IMG/VR virus record: IMGVR_UViG_3300042992_002239
Location: 1 to 23,414 of that record
Source: a virus
Length of the DNA: 23,414 nucleotides
Direction: 5' to 3' (one strand)
In this document: piece by piece, positions 12,097-20,153 of the stretch
Numbering within the stretch: the stretch's first letter is position 1
How the letters are laid out: every line of letters starts with the position of its first letter
Notes under the pieces: model-generated
What the model was told of the DNA's origin: nothing
What the model saw: the letters and a program-made list of their open reading frames with translations, nothing else
Databases searched by the model: none
Made by a program: the position numbers and the translations under genes

Positions 12097-12411
12097 TTAG
12101 CTATCTGCTATAGTAGCATCTTCTGTTACAGTGTTGTTGGCAACACCTAAGTCACCAGCAGTAGCTGAGGTAGCACGTACAACAGCAAGACTTTCTACAC
12201 GGCGACGTGTATTGCCAGCCGAGTTTGTGTATTGTATGTATGTATTCCATCCGGGTGTGTGAATTCCCTTGGCGCGGTTTGAAGCAATAGTTACCTCAGT
12301 TAAGTCAGCAAAATACGCGTTAGATCTTCTTACCTGAGGTGCAGAGTTTGCATCAGTTGAAAGAAACTTTGGTGCACCGTTAGCGGTGTCTGATTTAGTC
12401 CACAAAGCCAT
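12097..12411 (-). CDS. probable virion structural protein, 104 aa
   Basis: ATG 12411 with AAGGAG 7 nt upstream. It begins MALWTKSDTANGAPKFLSTD, a start shared by small structural proteins of marine T4-like phages. The rest is rich in Ala, Thr, Ser and Asn, with GWNTYIQYTNSAGNTRRRVESL, suggesting a beta-rich extracellular-type fold. It has no membrane segment. It lies in the late block after the internal head proteins. A near-consensus late box (AATAAATA at 12440-12447) is upstream. The structural role is from memory of related phages, not from a domain seen here. Confidence 0.6.
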   Translation of the reverse strand: MALWTKSDTANGAPKFLSTDANSAPQVRRSNAYFADLTEVTIASNRAKGIHTPGWNTYIQYTNSAGNTRRRVESLAVVRATSATAGDLGVANNTVTEDATIADS

Positions 12412-12467
12412 GTGATGTCTCCTTTTAATTGGCTATCTGTATTTATTTAATTGTGTAGTTAAGCCTA

Positions 12468-12776
12468 TTACCACTTTACTCTATCTGCCCAATATGCTGC
12501 AGATGTTTTTCCTTTGGCGATGTTCTTCGCGTGTCGTGCTTTAAATGACTTACGTTTTGCTTTCATACGATCTGATTCACCTTCCTTCGGTGCACCTGCA
12601 GTTTCTGCACCTTGTTCACCAAAACGAATAGTCTTTATCTGATCGCCGCTTTTAGCAACTACAATGTGACTCTTTTCTGGATGATTCGGAGTTGCCTTTG
12701 GCTTATTGAATCCAGAAACACCGGCTCTTTCAAGCCTAGGATCTTTTTCTTCTAAGAATTCTTTAAAGCTTTTCAT
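12468..12776 (-). CDS. DUF6321-like protein with capsid-targeting-like N-terminus
   Basis: 102 aa starting at ATG 12776, 3 nt past the preceding stop, without its own strong ribosome site, so probably coupled. The N-terminus MKSFKEFLEEKDPR resembles the capsid targeting sequence of T4 internal proteins (MKTYQEFI-type). The rest matches a module common in marine phages (DUF6321 as I recall it): GFNKPKATPNHPEKSHIVV, then RFGEQGAETAG, then the basic KAKRKSFKARHAKNIAKGK and the end SAAYWADRVKW. Packaging inside the head is inferred from the leader and the neighbours. Confidence 0.75.
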   Translation of the reverse strand: MKSFKEFLEEKDPRLERAGVSGFNKPKATPNHPEKSHIVVAKSGDQIKTIRFGEQGAETAGAPKEGESDRMKAKRKSFKARHAKNIAKGKTSAAYWADRVKW

Positions 12777-12779
12777 CGA

Positions 12780-14357
12780 TTAAGGATTTTCATTCTTTGC
12801 TTTCCATTCGGTATGTGCTATTCGAGCGCCCCTTAGTGCGTCCTTACTATCTATGTGTCCGTTTTTAAGAAATGATTTGATTCTATGAGGCTCTGGTCCC
12901 TTTCCGCTATGAAAGTGCACTGAGTAACGTGTTGCGTTTTTGCGGGAAGAAACTATTCTTGGATTGTGCTTAAGGTATTTTTCTGAATAACCAGAATATG
13001 GCTCTATCTTACCAATGACTTCATCACGATGAATAATATTATATGTTGGCTTACCATCCGGGTGTGCAAGCGTAGGTTTTACACCTGTTTTTTTAATAGA
13101 GTACTCTTCGTTGGGTTCAACTTCTTCTCTGAGATCTCTCACATGCTTTGGGTCATCACCGGCCATATTCGATGCTGAAATTGGATAACCCCTTTGTCCT
13201 CTATCAACGCCACGATGTTGAACTACTTTTCCGGTTGCAGAATTAACTTTATGTATGATTCCAGCTTGGCGACCACTAGTTTTAACGATGTGATTAAACG
13301 CGTCAGTTTCACTGGTAAATGGTTTGTCCTTGGAATGAGTCAGTTTCATTTCATTAGCACTCATGTCGTTCTTTGTTACATAATAGTGATAGGTAGGATT
13401 TTGTTCTTCATCAAGCTCAACTTCTTCTTTAAAATCATATGGAGATTTAAAACCAGCTTTTGCATAGCCAGGCCATACTTTTCCTGGATTCTTTGCTTTC
13501 CAAGAAGTTTTAAATGAACGCTGTTTTGCATATTCACGATCTGACTGATCTGCACTAGCCGCTTTGTGAATTGCACCCTTTGGACCAAGAAGAGAAGCTT
13601 CATCAAGTTCGACTTCTTCATTTCTACTAATTAATTTAGGAGCTGTTTTACCTTTGTTATCATTATATGATATAAAGTGGCGATGTCCGACAGAATATTG
13701 CCACTGCCTATTAATCTTTCCATCAGTTATCTCGTGAACAGTATGAAGACGACGAGTTCTATTTTCTTCTGTTTGTGCATGTTTTATAGCATCATGATGT
13801 GTTTCAAATGGTTTATTATGTGTTAACTTATTACCTCTTGTTGTTACATAATATTTTGAGCCAGAACCATCAGCTTCATCAAGTTCGACTTCTTCGTTTT
13901 TCTTACGATGGTCTGAATAAATTCCCGCCTTTTGTAATCTTCTTCCTAGAACTTTACGATTGCCCGAGGACCATCTTCCGCCTTTAGGCACTGCGAGCCC
14001 AGCGCGCTTTACTAATCCCTTATTTTGATAACCAACATCTCCGAGCCTTTCTTGCTCGTTATTACGCTTTCTTCTATTTTCATCGTTACGTTCTGTGATA
14101 GCTTCTTCGTCCATGTCATCAAGATCGTAATTATCTTCAGATTGTTCTGATTCCATATAATCTGCAGCGCTTGTGATATAATCAGTTGCTAAGACAATGT
14201 CAGCAATAATATGCCCTGGAAGTGCATCATCCTCCAACAATGAATCATGAAGGCGTTGTGCTGCTGACATAATCATGCGTAATTGTGATTTTGCCATTCC
14301 GCCTTGTTTACCATATTCGTCGTCTTCTTTAATAAGAAAATCTGTAAAGTTTTTCAT
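12780..14357 (-). CDS. modular internal head-type polyprotein with EEVELDE linkers
   Basis: 525 aa with ATG 14357 after AAGGAG. The N-terminus MKNFTDFLIKEDDE is capsid-targeting-like. Residues 15-68 match a recurring phage module (YGKQGGMAKSQLRMIM and ATDYITSAADYM). Then come at least four different blocks separated by the linker EEVELDE at about 155-161, 247-253, 311-317, and a degenerate EEVEPNE at 411-417. Blocks at 168-220 and 325-380 are paralogous (both YYVT, then KLTH, KPF, and a conserved His-x-Val). LDE followed by A or E fits the L/I-x-E cleavage consensus of T4 gp21-type proteases. I infer a polyprotein cut during head maturation. Confidence 0.7.
   Translation of the reverse strand: MKNFTDFLIKEDDEYGKQGGMAKSQLRMIMSAAQRLHDSLLEDDALPGHIIADIVLATDYITSAADYMESEQSEDNYDLDDMDEEAITERNDENRRKRNNEQERLGDVGYQNKGLVKRAGLAVPKGGRWSSGNRKVLGRRLQKAGIYSDHRKKNEEVELDEADGSGSKYYVTTRGNKLTHNKPFETHHDAIKHAQTEENRTRRLHTVHEITDGKINRQWQYSVGHRHFISYNDNKGKTAPKLISRNEEVELDEASLLGPKGAIHKAASADQSDREYAKQRSFKTSWKAKNPGKVWPGYAKAGFKSPYDFKEEVELDEEQNPTYHYYVTKNDMSANEMKLTHSKDKPFTSETDAFNHIVKTSGRQAGIIHKVNSATGKVVQHRGVDRGQRGYPISASNMAGDDPKHVRDLREEVEPNEEYSIKKTGVKPTLAHPDGKPTYNIIHRDEVIGKIEPYSGYSEKYLKHNPRIVSSRKNATRYSVHFHSGKGPEPHRIKSFLKNGHIDSKDALRGARIAHTEWKAKNENP
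13104..13898 (-). repeat. four copies of a coding repeat for EEVELDE linkers
   Basis: Imperfect repeats encode the linker at 13872-13898, 13596-13622, 13404-13430 and, with substitutions, 13104-13127. The first two copies share the DNA core TCAAGTTCGACTTCTTC (plus-strand orientation) plus a preceding CTTCA. They separate the blocks of the 525-aa protein. Confidence 0.85.
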
Positions 14358-14367
14358 TGTTTTCTCC

Positions 14368-16299
14368 TTAGTATTTAATTATTTGATCTGGTGTAAAAAA
14401 GTTCTTTTTTCTCATGATTGTTTTTGCAACAACATCTATTTCATCGTTCTTTGCATCGTATTTAACTACGATTGGCATATTAAGATCTGATTGAAGGTCT
14501 CTTACAACCAATTCTGCTCCAACCTTACCCTTTAATGGATTGCCATTTTTTGCATAGATTTTCTTAATAAGATCAGCTAATTCCTTTAAGCTAATTTTTG
14601 GCGTATTCCGATCATCATTCATGCGCTCGCCAAAGTGCTTTGTGAATTCAAAATCAATCTTAAACTTTTCGAACATACGATCAACAAATCTTTCAAAGTC
14701 TTTTAATTTAGATGCAGTAATTTCATCTGATTCCATTAGAGCCGAAAATGCTTCATTCACTGATTCACAAGGAGTATCTTTCTTGTATTTCTTAAGAAGC
14801 TTAGGTGTACCTTCGTTTCCGGCCCCGCCTTCCTCCATAAAGTCTTCAAAGTGTTGATTTATATCTTGAGATTCAATATTTAATGTCTTAGGATAGCCTT
14901 CATCGCCAGGCTTCTTCGGTGGTAAACCAGCCTTTCGGCGCTTATGAATATTATACCACAGACCTTTATTCTTACCTTCTGCAATGAAGGCGTTTACATG
15001 GTCAAATGGATTACCTCCCATTAAGGCGCCTTCTTCAAATACCTCAGAAAGTACTTCTAACGGTATATTAGATCTCTCTGCTTTCTCTTTCAAAGCTTTA
15101 GTAGCCCTATTACCCTCAAGGCTAATTGATTCAGCAACGTTATAAATTTCGTCAATGATATTAATGATATCGTGATCAGTTTGTATGTCTTCTTTTACTA
15201 TATGTTTGAACATACGAAAGCGGCGATCATATTTTAACTTTCCGTCTTTTGAACGCATCATATGATAGCGCGGTTTGCTTGTTTCTTCTAAATACGAGTT
15301 AAAATCTTCATTCACCTTATAAAGATTTGCAACTCTTTGCATTTCTTTTTGGCGTACTCTTGACAATAGTCTTGCTGCAATTTTAGCAATTGCACCCTTT
15401 CTTTGTTCAACCCTTTTATCGATAGCTATTTTTTCAGATACTGGTAAGTCGCTATAGTTAGCGCCCTTTTCGCCTGCAACTTTTCTACGAATAATTTCGA
15501 TGGCTTGTTTACGAGCTCTGCCGATTAGCTTCTTATTGTCTGCAATCCTGCCCCGCAATCTAGCTCTCGAAGCTTGCATTTTTCTTTCAAACCTGCGCAT
15601 AACGATTGCGCGCTTTCTACGCTGATCGATTGTAAGTACTGCTTCTTCAATGGTTTCTTCCGATAATTTCATAGCAGTGCGAACCATGGTATAGATATCA
15701 TCTGCGTGCGCTTGAAGCTTTTGGGGTAATCCAGATTTGAACTCAGAAAATTGTCCATTCCTTGCCGCTTCTCTCATTTTTGAAGCAGACATGCCTTCGA
15801 CTGTTTCAGCATCGGGATCGCGTTCACCAGCTGAAACTACATCTATATTACTAAACCTGTATTCTTTTTCATTATATTTGTTTAAGAGAGACTCAAACTC
15901 TGATACACGATCTTGGCCAACAACAAGAGTTACCTCTGAGTATTTACCAGAGAGGTGTTTCATTAAGTCAATAATAGTGTTAATGCTGAGTTTTTGAATG
16001 ATTGGTCCGAATGCCTCTCGTGCAATCATTATTTTATCGTCATACGATAAGGGGTTCTTTTTAGGATCTTGTGAATGACTCAAATAAATCTCGGCTTGAG
16101 CACCCTGTTTACGAGCAATTTCCCGTACCTTGTTAACGAGTTTTTCATGACCAGTTGTAGGAGGATTCATTCTACCAAATGAAACTACTATTTTATTTGA
16201 TAAAGCTTCTTGAACAATAGGGTTAATAACAATTACATTATTATTTAACGCATCGTCTTTCTTAGCTTTAAGCTTTTTATCTTTAATTTCTTCAGCCAT
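14368..16299 (-). CDS. nucleotidyltransferase fused to head-module regions, 643 aa
   Basis: ATG 16299 (MAEEIKDKKL) after TAGGAG, with a late promoter 60 nt upstream. Residues 36-195 form a cytidylyl/adenylyltransferase-like domain: FGRMNPPTTGHEKLV (41-55; TGH in place of HxGH) and EGMSASKMREAARNG (168-182, the second signature). A very basic helical module follows (226-325, RRKRAIVMRRFERK). Then GKNKGLWYNIHKRRKAG (442-458) and a C-terminal block (550-632) with HFGERMNDDRN and KTIMRKKNF, all shared with T4-like cyanophage and marine phage proteins. Possible L/I-x-E cleavage sites fall at module edges: IEE|A 217-220 and IAE|G 439-442. The enzyme substrate is unknown. Confidence 0.72.
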   Translation of the reverse strand: MAEEIKDKKLKAKKDDALNNNVIVINPIVQEALSNKIVVSFGRMNPPTTGHEKLVNKVREIARKQGAQAEIYLSHSQDPKKNPLSYDDKIMIAREAFGPIIQKLSINTIIDLMKHLSGKYSEVTLVVGQDRVSEFESLLNKYNEKEYRFSNIDVVSAGERDPDAETVEGMSASKMREAARNGQFSEFKSGLPQKLQAHADDIYTMVRTAMKLSEETIEEAVLTIDQRRKRAIVMRRFERKMQASRARLRGRIADNKKLIGRARKQAIEIIRRKVAGEKGANYSDLPVSEKIAIDKRVEQRKGAIAKIAARLLSRVRQKEMQRVANLYKVNEDFNSYLEETSKPRYHMMRSKDGKLKYDRRFRMFKHIVKEDIQTDHDIINIIDEIYNVAESISLEGNRATKALKEKAERSNIPLEVLSEVFEEGALMGGNPFDHVNAFIAEGKNKGLWYNIHKRRKAGLPPKKPGDEGYPKTLNIESQDINQHFEDFMEEGGAGNEGTPKLLKKYKKDTPCESVNEAFSALMESDEITASKLKDFERFVDRMFEKFKIDFEFTKHFGERMNDDRNTPKISLKELADLIKKIYAKNGNPLKGKVGAELVVRDLQSDLNMPIVVKYDAKNDEIDVVAKTIMRKKNFFTPDQIIKY

Positions 16300-16359
16300 C
16301 AATGTCTCCTAAAACAATGTAGGTTTACCGAAGCCTAACTACACGTCCATGCTTTTATC

Positions 16360-16367
16360 TATTTATA
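16360..16367 (-). promoter_or_regulatory. T4-type late promoter
   Basis: An exact TATAAATA on the minus strand, in the gap between the methyltransferase gene and the 643-aa gene. With T4 spacing, transcription would start near 16354 and leave a leader of about 55 nt. Confidence 0.68.
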
Positions 16368-16370
16368 CTA

Positions 16371-16985
16371 TTAAATCTTAGCAAAAACATGGTCCATCGG
16401 TAACACATGGACTCGAGTATAACCCATTTGAATAAGCAATTCTGCGCCATTTCCACGTTCAACAATTACCACTGGATTGTTCTTTTCAATAAGCTCACGG
16501 GCTCCCATAATAACACTCTCTTCAGCCCCTTCAACATCTAAATGAAGTAAATTACACTTTTGAATATCTAAACTATCAAGAGTTAACACCGGTATTTCAC
16601 CGACCCCTAACCGAAGTTCATTCATACCGATATTGTTTGTATGTGGCCTATACATTTCACCGGTAGTGGTCATATTCGATAATCCACAATTGAACTTGTG
16701 ATATTCGTTACCTGCACAATTCATGAGCAAAGCAGAAAAGCTAATAGGATCGGGCTCAAATGTATACACATGCTTGAAGTAATTTTTATAGAATCTTGGA
16801 TACATTCCACAACAACCTCCGGCCTGAATCACTGTATCAAATTCAGTAACATGACTCATAAAGGCTCCCTTATCACTTTGCCAATCGCCAAGAGGACCAT
16901 CCCATGCGCCGTCGTCCTTTGTAACCCACCATAAACCATCGACATTTTCCACACCACATTGGCGGTACGATATATCTGAATTCAT
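16371..16985 (-). CDS. FkbM-family methyltransferase
   Basis: 204 aa with ATG 16985 and TGGAGAG upstream. The Rossmann-type SAM site shows TVIQAGGCCGMYPRF (51-65), and the acidic residue of the second strand is in FEPDP (76-80). The family signature LLHLDVEGAEESVI (146-159) and the strand PVVIVERG (171-178) are both clear. FkbM enzymes methylate hydroxyl groups of sugars or small molecules. In phages they are found with sugar-modifying genes, and the target here is unknown. A terminator lies just before it and a late promoter just after it, so it may be expressed from read-through or from an unseen promoter. Confidence 0.88.
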   Translation of the reverse strand: MNSDISYRQCGVENVDGLWWVTKDDGAWDGPLGDWQSDKGAFMSHVTEFDTVIQAGGCCGMYPRFYKNYFKHVYTFEPDPISFSALLMNCAGNEYHKFNCGLSNMTTTGEMYRPHTNNIGMNELRLGVGEIPVLTLDSLDIQKCNLLHLDVEGAEESVIMGARELIEKNNPVVIVERGNGAELLIQMGYTRVHVLPMDHVFAKI

Positions 16986-16996
16986 AAAATCTCTCC

Positions 16997-17023
16997 ATAA
17001 AAAAGAGAGCCATTGGCTCTCTT
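16997..17023 (-). terminator. rho-independent terminator
   Basis: The inverted repeat AAGAGAGCC / GGCTCTCTT (17003-17011 and 17015-17023) forms a 9-bp stem. The minus strand then reads TTTTATGG. It follows the small DUF3563-like gene and precedes the methyltransferase start, whose ribosome-binding site comes directly after. Confidence 0.75.
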
Positions 17024-17056
17024 GGACCGTAACTATTTATTGCGTACTCGACCCGA

Positions 17057-17206
17057 CTAGTTATGCCAGGTGATGCCTCTTCTGTCGAGATCTTTCATTC
17101 TATACTCTAGATTTACGTTGTCATACGACTCTGATAGATACTTATCAGCATAAGCCCTTTGATCAAACGAAAACGATTTGAAAAAGTCTTTGATTCTTTT
17201 AAACAA
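17057..17206 (-). CDS. DUF3563-like small protein
   Basis: 49 aa starting at TTG 17206, chosen because GGAG lies 8 nt upstream and the frame before it overlaps the previous gene. The product begins FKRIKDFFKSF, then shows RAYADKYLSESYDNVNLEYR and MKDLDRRGITWHN. The pattern YL(A/S)xS-D-xxLExRM-xxLDR matches DUF3563 proteins of proteobacteria; the function is unknown. It overlaps the stop of the upstream gene by 8 nt. The presence of a host-like small family hints at an alpha- or betaproteobacterial host. Confidence 0.65.
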   Translation of the reverse strand: MFKRIKDFFKSFSFDQRAYADKYLSESYDNVNLEYRMKDLDRRGITWHN

Positions 17207-17435
17207 TCTGCGACTCCTTATATTTTTCAGCGGCGATCGTATAAACATATCCCTTAGGCTCATGAGGAAACTCAAAACTAAGAGCGTATGCAAGTTTTTC
17301 GATAGCCCTACTATCATTATTTTTATATGTTCTAACAATGTTAAGAACAAAATTTATCAAAGACATAATTGCATTTGAGATGAGTACTCCCAATGGTTCT
17401 AGAGTACGAGCAGCTACAATTACTGCGTGAGTCAT
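17199..17435 (-). CDS. small hypothetical protein with hydrophobic segment
   Basis: 78 aa from ATG 17435 (MTHAVIVAAR), which has GGAG 7 nt upstream; an in-frame ATG at 17462 lacks such a site. Residues 12-37 (PLGVLISNAIMSLINFVLNIV) are hydrophobic and could be a membrane segment. A charged region and an aromatic C-terminus (YVYTIAAEKYKESQIV) follow. The family is not recognised. A near-consensus late box (GATAAATA, 17470-17477) is placed 35 nt upstream, which may drive this gene and the DUF3563-like one. Confidence 0.6.
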   Translation of the reverse strand: MTHAVIVAARTLEPLGVLISNAIMSLINFVLNIVRTYKNNDSRAIEKLAYALSFEFPHEPKGYVYTIAAEKYKESQIV

Positions 17436-17522
17436 TCCTTTTCTCCGTATATACTTTTCCATATAGTTATATTTATCACATAATTACTCAAATGTATATA
17501 GTCATAATGTCATAGCCCCTAG

Positions 17523-18752
17523 TCACTTCGTCCACCCTTTGATAATATCTGTTGAGAAGTTTGCACGAGAAAACTGAAGTCGATCAACTAATTTAACTGC
17601 ATTCTTTCCGACGTGATCGATAGCCACAAATCCTTCTTGTTCGGTGACTTTATAACCATCTACAGTTTTAAGAAATGTACCGATAGTTTTAGCCTTATCG
17701 AGTTTTCTCACAATCATAAGCTTCGCCTCAACAATCAAATCATATAGATCGAATATTTTAACTATATCTATTTTAGGAGTATTGGAGAAGTACTTCATAC
17801 TCTCTGAGCGCTTAGCTTCCCAAACAGCTTTACTCTTATCGGTAACCTTCTTATCAATTTCATTTTGATAGTAGTCATGGATATATTTTATCAAATCATT
17901 TACAAACACAGCAGTATTACCGATTGGTTGTCCAGCACGGACCTTAGAGTTGATAAAGGTCTTAATACGAATAAGTAGTTCATTATTATATGAAATGTCA
18001 TTTAAAGCTTCGTGCTTCAACCCAGAAAAGATCTTACTAGCGTTTGATAAGATCGCAGTGATTTCTTTCGTCTCTTTCGCGTTGAAGTTAACTGAACCAG
18101 AGACGTCTTTGTAAACTGCGTCTACTGACCAGATCGTTTTCGTTTTTTGGAGATTGCTTGTGATCTCTTCTCCAAAAGTTGCTGACATTGTTTCAAAAGT
18201 CTCTCCTCTGTATCGAGTGTGCCAGACCACGCCAATTCTTGAGGCAAGTATTTCTTTAGCAAGGTTACTTCCTTTTGGTATCGCGTAAACGATCGTATTA
18301 GGATGAAAAGTAATGTACGATGCACCATCAATGTCCACCTCACTAATATCTTCTCTCGAATATAAGAAATCACCCTGAATCACTCCCGTAATACCAAGCT
18401 TAGGAAACTCCTCAAGAGCTAACTTAAGCTTTGCGTTCAAATTACCAGACGTATCAACATCGATATCGGCAGGCGTTTTATACACCTTTGGATACCTATT
18501 GAATATGCCCTTCTTAGCTACAAAAAACTTTCCATCGCGAGGATCAATACCACTGAATACACTTGGCGCGCCATCCCATTTTATGCTTACATTGATAGAT
18601 TTTGCAGTATTTCCAACAAGCATATCTCGTAGCGCCCGAAGATAGTCGATTGATTGCCTTACACCTTCGACCCCATTGTTCAACATAACATCCTCGAGAT
18701 GTTCCATATGAACATTTTTTTCTTCATTTAAGAAATGATAAAACCTTAACAT
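17523..18752 (-). CDS. DNA-ligase-like nucleotidyltransferase, DUF6267 type
   Basis: 409 aa with ATG 18752. Residues 58-63 read KWDGAP, the lysine motif I (KxDG) of ATP-dependent ligases and mRNA-capping-type nucleotidyltransferases, with Lys58 the likely AMP-acceptor. Other conserved pieces are FFVAKKGIFN (76-85), GVIQGDFLYSRED (123-135), TFHPNTIVYAIP and GVVWH, arranged like the later ligase motifs. The C-terminal 200 residues are mostly helical. Close relatives occur in marine T4-like phages. The N-terminus MLRFYHFLNEEKN resembles a capsid-targeting leader, so the protein may be packaged. The substrate is not known. It lies 2 nt after a nuclease-like gene. Confidence 0.75.
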   Translation of the reverse strand: MLRFYHFLNEEKNVHMEHLEDVMLNNGVEGVRQSIDYLRALRDMLVGNTAKSINVSIKWDGAPSVFSGIDPRDGKFFVAKKGIFNRYPKVYKTPADIDVDTSGNLNAKLKLALEEFPKLGITGVIQGDFLYSREDISEVDIDGASYITFHPNTIVYAIPKGSNLAKEILASRIGVVWHTRYRGETFETMSATFGEEITSNLQKTKTIWSVDAVYKDVSGSVNFNAKETKEITAILSNASKIFSGLKHEALNDISYNNELLIRIKTFINSKVRAGQPIGNTAVFVNDLIKYIHDYYQNEIDKKVTDKSKAVWEAKRSESMKYFSNTPKIDIVKIFDLYDLIVEAKLMIVRKLDKAKTIGTFLKTVDGYKVTEQEGFVAIDHVGKNAVKLVDRLQFSRANFSTDIIKGWTK

Positions 18753-18754
18753 AC

Positions 18755-19537
18755 TTAAATCTTTACAATAGGTTTAATTGATCTGTTAGTATAACGTTCC
18801 ATTTTTATGTCTGTAGCTTCAATGTTTTTTATACTAATTATCTCGCCAAAATCTGGCTGATTGTATTCTGTCTGAATAAAAACTACGTCATGGCCAGCGA
18901 AATAACCTTTGGCCATATCTTGATATCTTTTTTCAAACTCTGCGTACTGACTAGGATGATCTTTTTCGAACTGCTTAAAAATTGAACCCTTAATTTCAGG
19001 GGCACCTAATACATCTGTGTATCCGTTATTATAGCACGCTTGTTGAATCTCTGATTCTAACTGTGACATATTTGGTATGTTTCCTCCGAGTTTAAAGTCA
19101 ACTACATAGTCCTTCGTAGACTTACTCTTCCACTTAACAGCCTTTACCTCATACTTTTTAGAATCTAGTATGAAGTCTACACCGGCACTAGTCCCTCCTC
19201 CTAAATAACCACTCGAAGATTTTGTAAGAAGAAACAATGCAGCTTCTCCTGGGCCGATACCCTTAAGCGGAAGATTGTGGAGCCTTTCATATTGCATTAA
19301 ATCATCAGACTTCAGTAATTTAACAAGGTTGTTATATTCTGATCTATCTAATATACTGAGTGTATTATTCGGATCAAACGACTTAAACATATACTGCTGA
19401 TAAAGAGTCTGTATTTCTTTCTTATACTTTGTAGAATTAAAATCTGCTGGTGTTAAATTAAACGATGTTAACCTTAAAGCTCTCTCTATAAAAACCGAAT
19501 CTAATTGTGGTAGCATATATTCAAGTAACGCATTCAA
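18755..19537 (-). CDS. PD-(D/E)XK nuclease-like protein
   Basis: 260 aa. The start is TTG 19537, with GAGG upstream and a TTGA overlap with the previous stop. GIGPGEAALFLL (93-104), AGVDFILD (118-125) and YEVKAVKW (129-136) together give an E98...D121...E130-x-K132 layout, the usual PD-(D/E)XK metal site. The rest is mixed helix and strand with no membrane part. Nuclease activity is inferred from this motif alone. The pairing with a ligase-like gene suggests joint action on DNA or RNA ends, for example repair or attack on host nucleic acid. Confidence 0.65.
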   Translation of the reverse strand: MNALLEYMLPQLDSVFIERALRLTSFNLTPADFNSTKYKKEIQTLYQQYMFKSFDPNNTLSILDRSEYNNLVKLLKSDDLMQYERLHNLPLKGIGPGEAALFLLTKSSSGYLGGGTSAGVDFILDSKKYEVKAVKWKSKSTKDYVVDFKLGGNIPNMSQLESEIQQACYNNGYTDVLGAPEIKGSIFKQFEKDHPSQYAEFEKRYQDMAKGYFAGHDVVFIQTEYNQPDFGEIISIKNIEATDIKMERYTNRSIKPIVKI

Positions 19538-19845
19538 TTTCGCCTCATATTTGCTGAATCAACCGCTTGTTGTTTCGATGTAATTGGTTGTAAATTTGAC
19601 TTATGTGTTGTGGTGATACCTATAATATAGTCACCAGTATATACATTAGCATCTTTTTTAGTACCGTTGCCAGCAATGCCATTGCTAAGCTTCGCGTTTT
19701 CAGTAATCCCAAGTCTTAGATCTATATGATCTACGCCCTTTAGCGTAGACCTACCCTTCACCCCTACAGATAGTAGCCAGGCTTCATGTCTGCGTTGCGC
19801 TTCCTTTGTTCTCTTGTTCGGTTGTTTCTTCGTTAATAAGTTCAT
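19534..19845 (-). CDS. conserved small phage protein, unknown function
   Basis: 103 aa from ATG 19845, overlapping the upstream gene by 62 nt; no later start is convincing. The basic N-terminus includes KRTKEAQRRHEAWLLSVGV, followed by NGIAGNGTKKDANVYTGDY and IIGITTTHKSNLQPI, and the end is SANMRRN. I recall similar sequences, with an Asn-Gly/Lys-Lys/THKSN pattern, in marine phages. The function is unknown. It links the unknown 107-aa protein with the nuclease-like gene in one operon. Confidence 0.65.
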   Translation of the reverse strand: MNLLTKKQPNKRTKEAQRRHEAWLLSVGVKGRSTLKGVDHIDLRLGITENAKLSNGIAGNGTKKDANVYTGDYIIGITTTHKSNLQPITSKQQAVDSANMRRN

Positions 19846-20106
19846 AATCTGGCATATATCCTAAAGCTATACCCTGAAAGATTCTTAAATCTTTTTCTGG
19901 TATATAATTGATGAATAAATAAAACTCAATTTCTTCTTCTGGAGTTAAAATTACTCCTCTTTGTGGACATGGCATGAAGCCATCAAAATCCCATTCAATA
20001 GCTTCTTTCATTGATATACTATAGTCGCGCATCATCTCTAAGATACGAATATAGTAAATATCAATCGGATCTCTCGATCGAGAACTCGAAGCCCTAATAT
20101 GCTTCA
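19784..20106 (-). CDS. hypothetical phage protein, first gene of a small operon
   Basis: About 107 aa from ATG 20106 (MKHIRASSSRSRDP), chosen because GAGG lies 7 nt upstream and the promoter at 20154-20181 would start its transcript near 20147. A TTG at 20155 would lie upstream of that transcript start. The protein is acidic and helical, with a central CPQRGVILTPEEEIEFYLFIN. I recognise no domain. It opens the operon that holds the nuclease-like and ligase-like genes. Confidence 0.65.
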
Positions 20107-20153
20107 TATATTTCCTCACTATTGAGTAATCAAAATTTAGGTTTTTTTGATTC

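Noticed and set aside
13104-13898. The repeats in the 525-aa gene as a possible CRISPR array or recombination site
   Set aside because: The spacing is uneven, the repeats differ and all are in frame coding for a linker; they are protein-level repeats.
17034-17041. AATAAATA on the minus strand near the methyltransferase gene
   Set aside because: One mismatch to the late box, and the start would fall inside the terminator hairpin; too weak.
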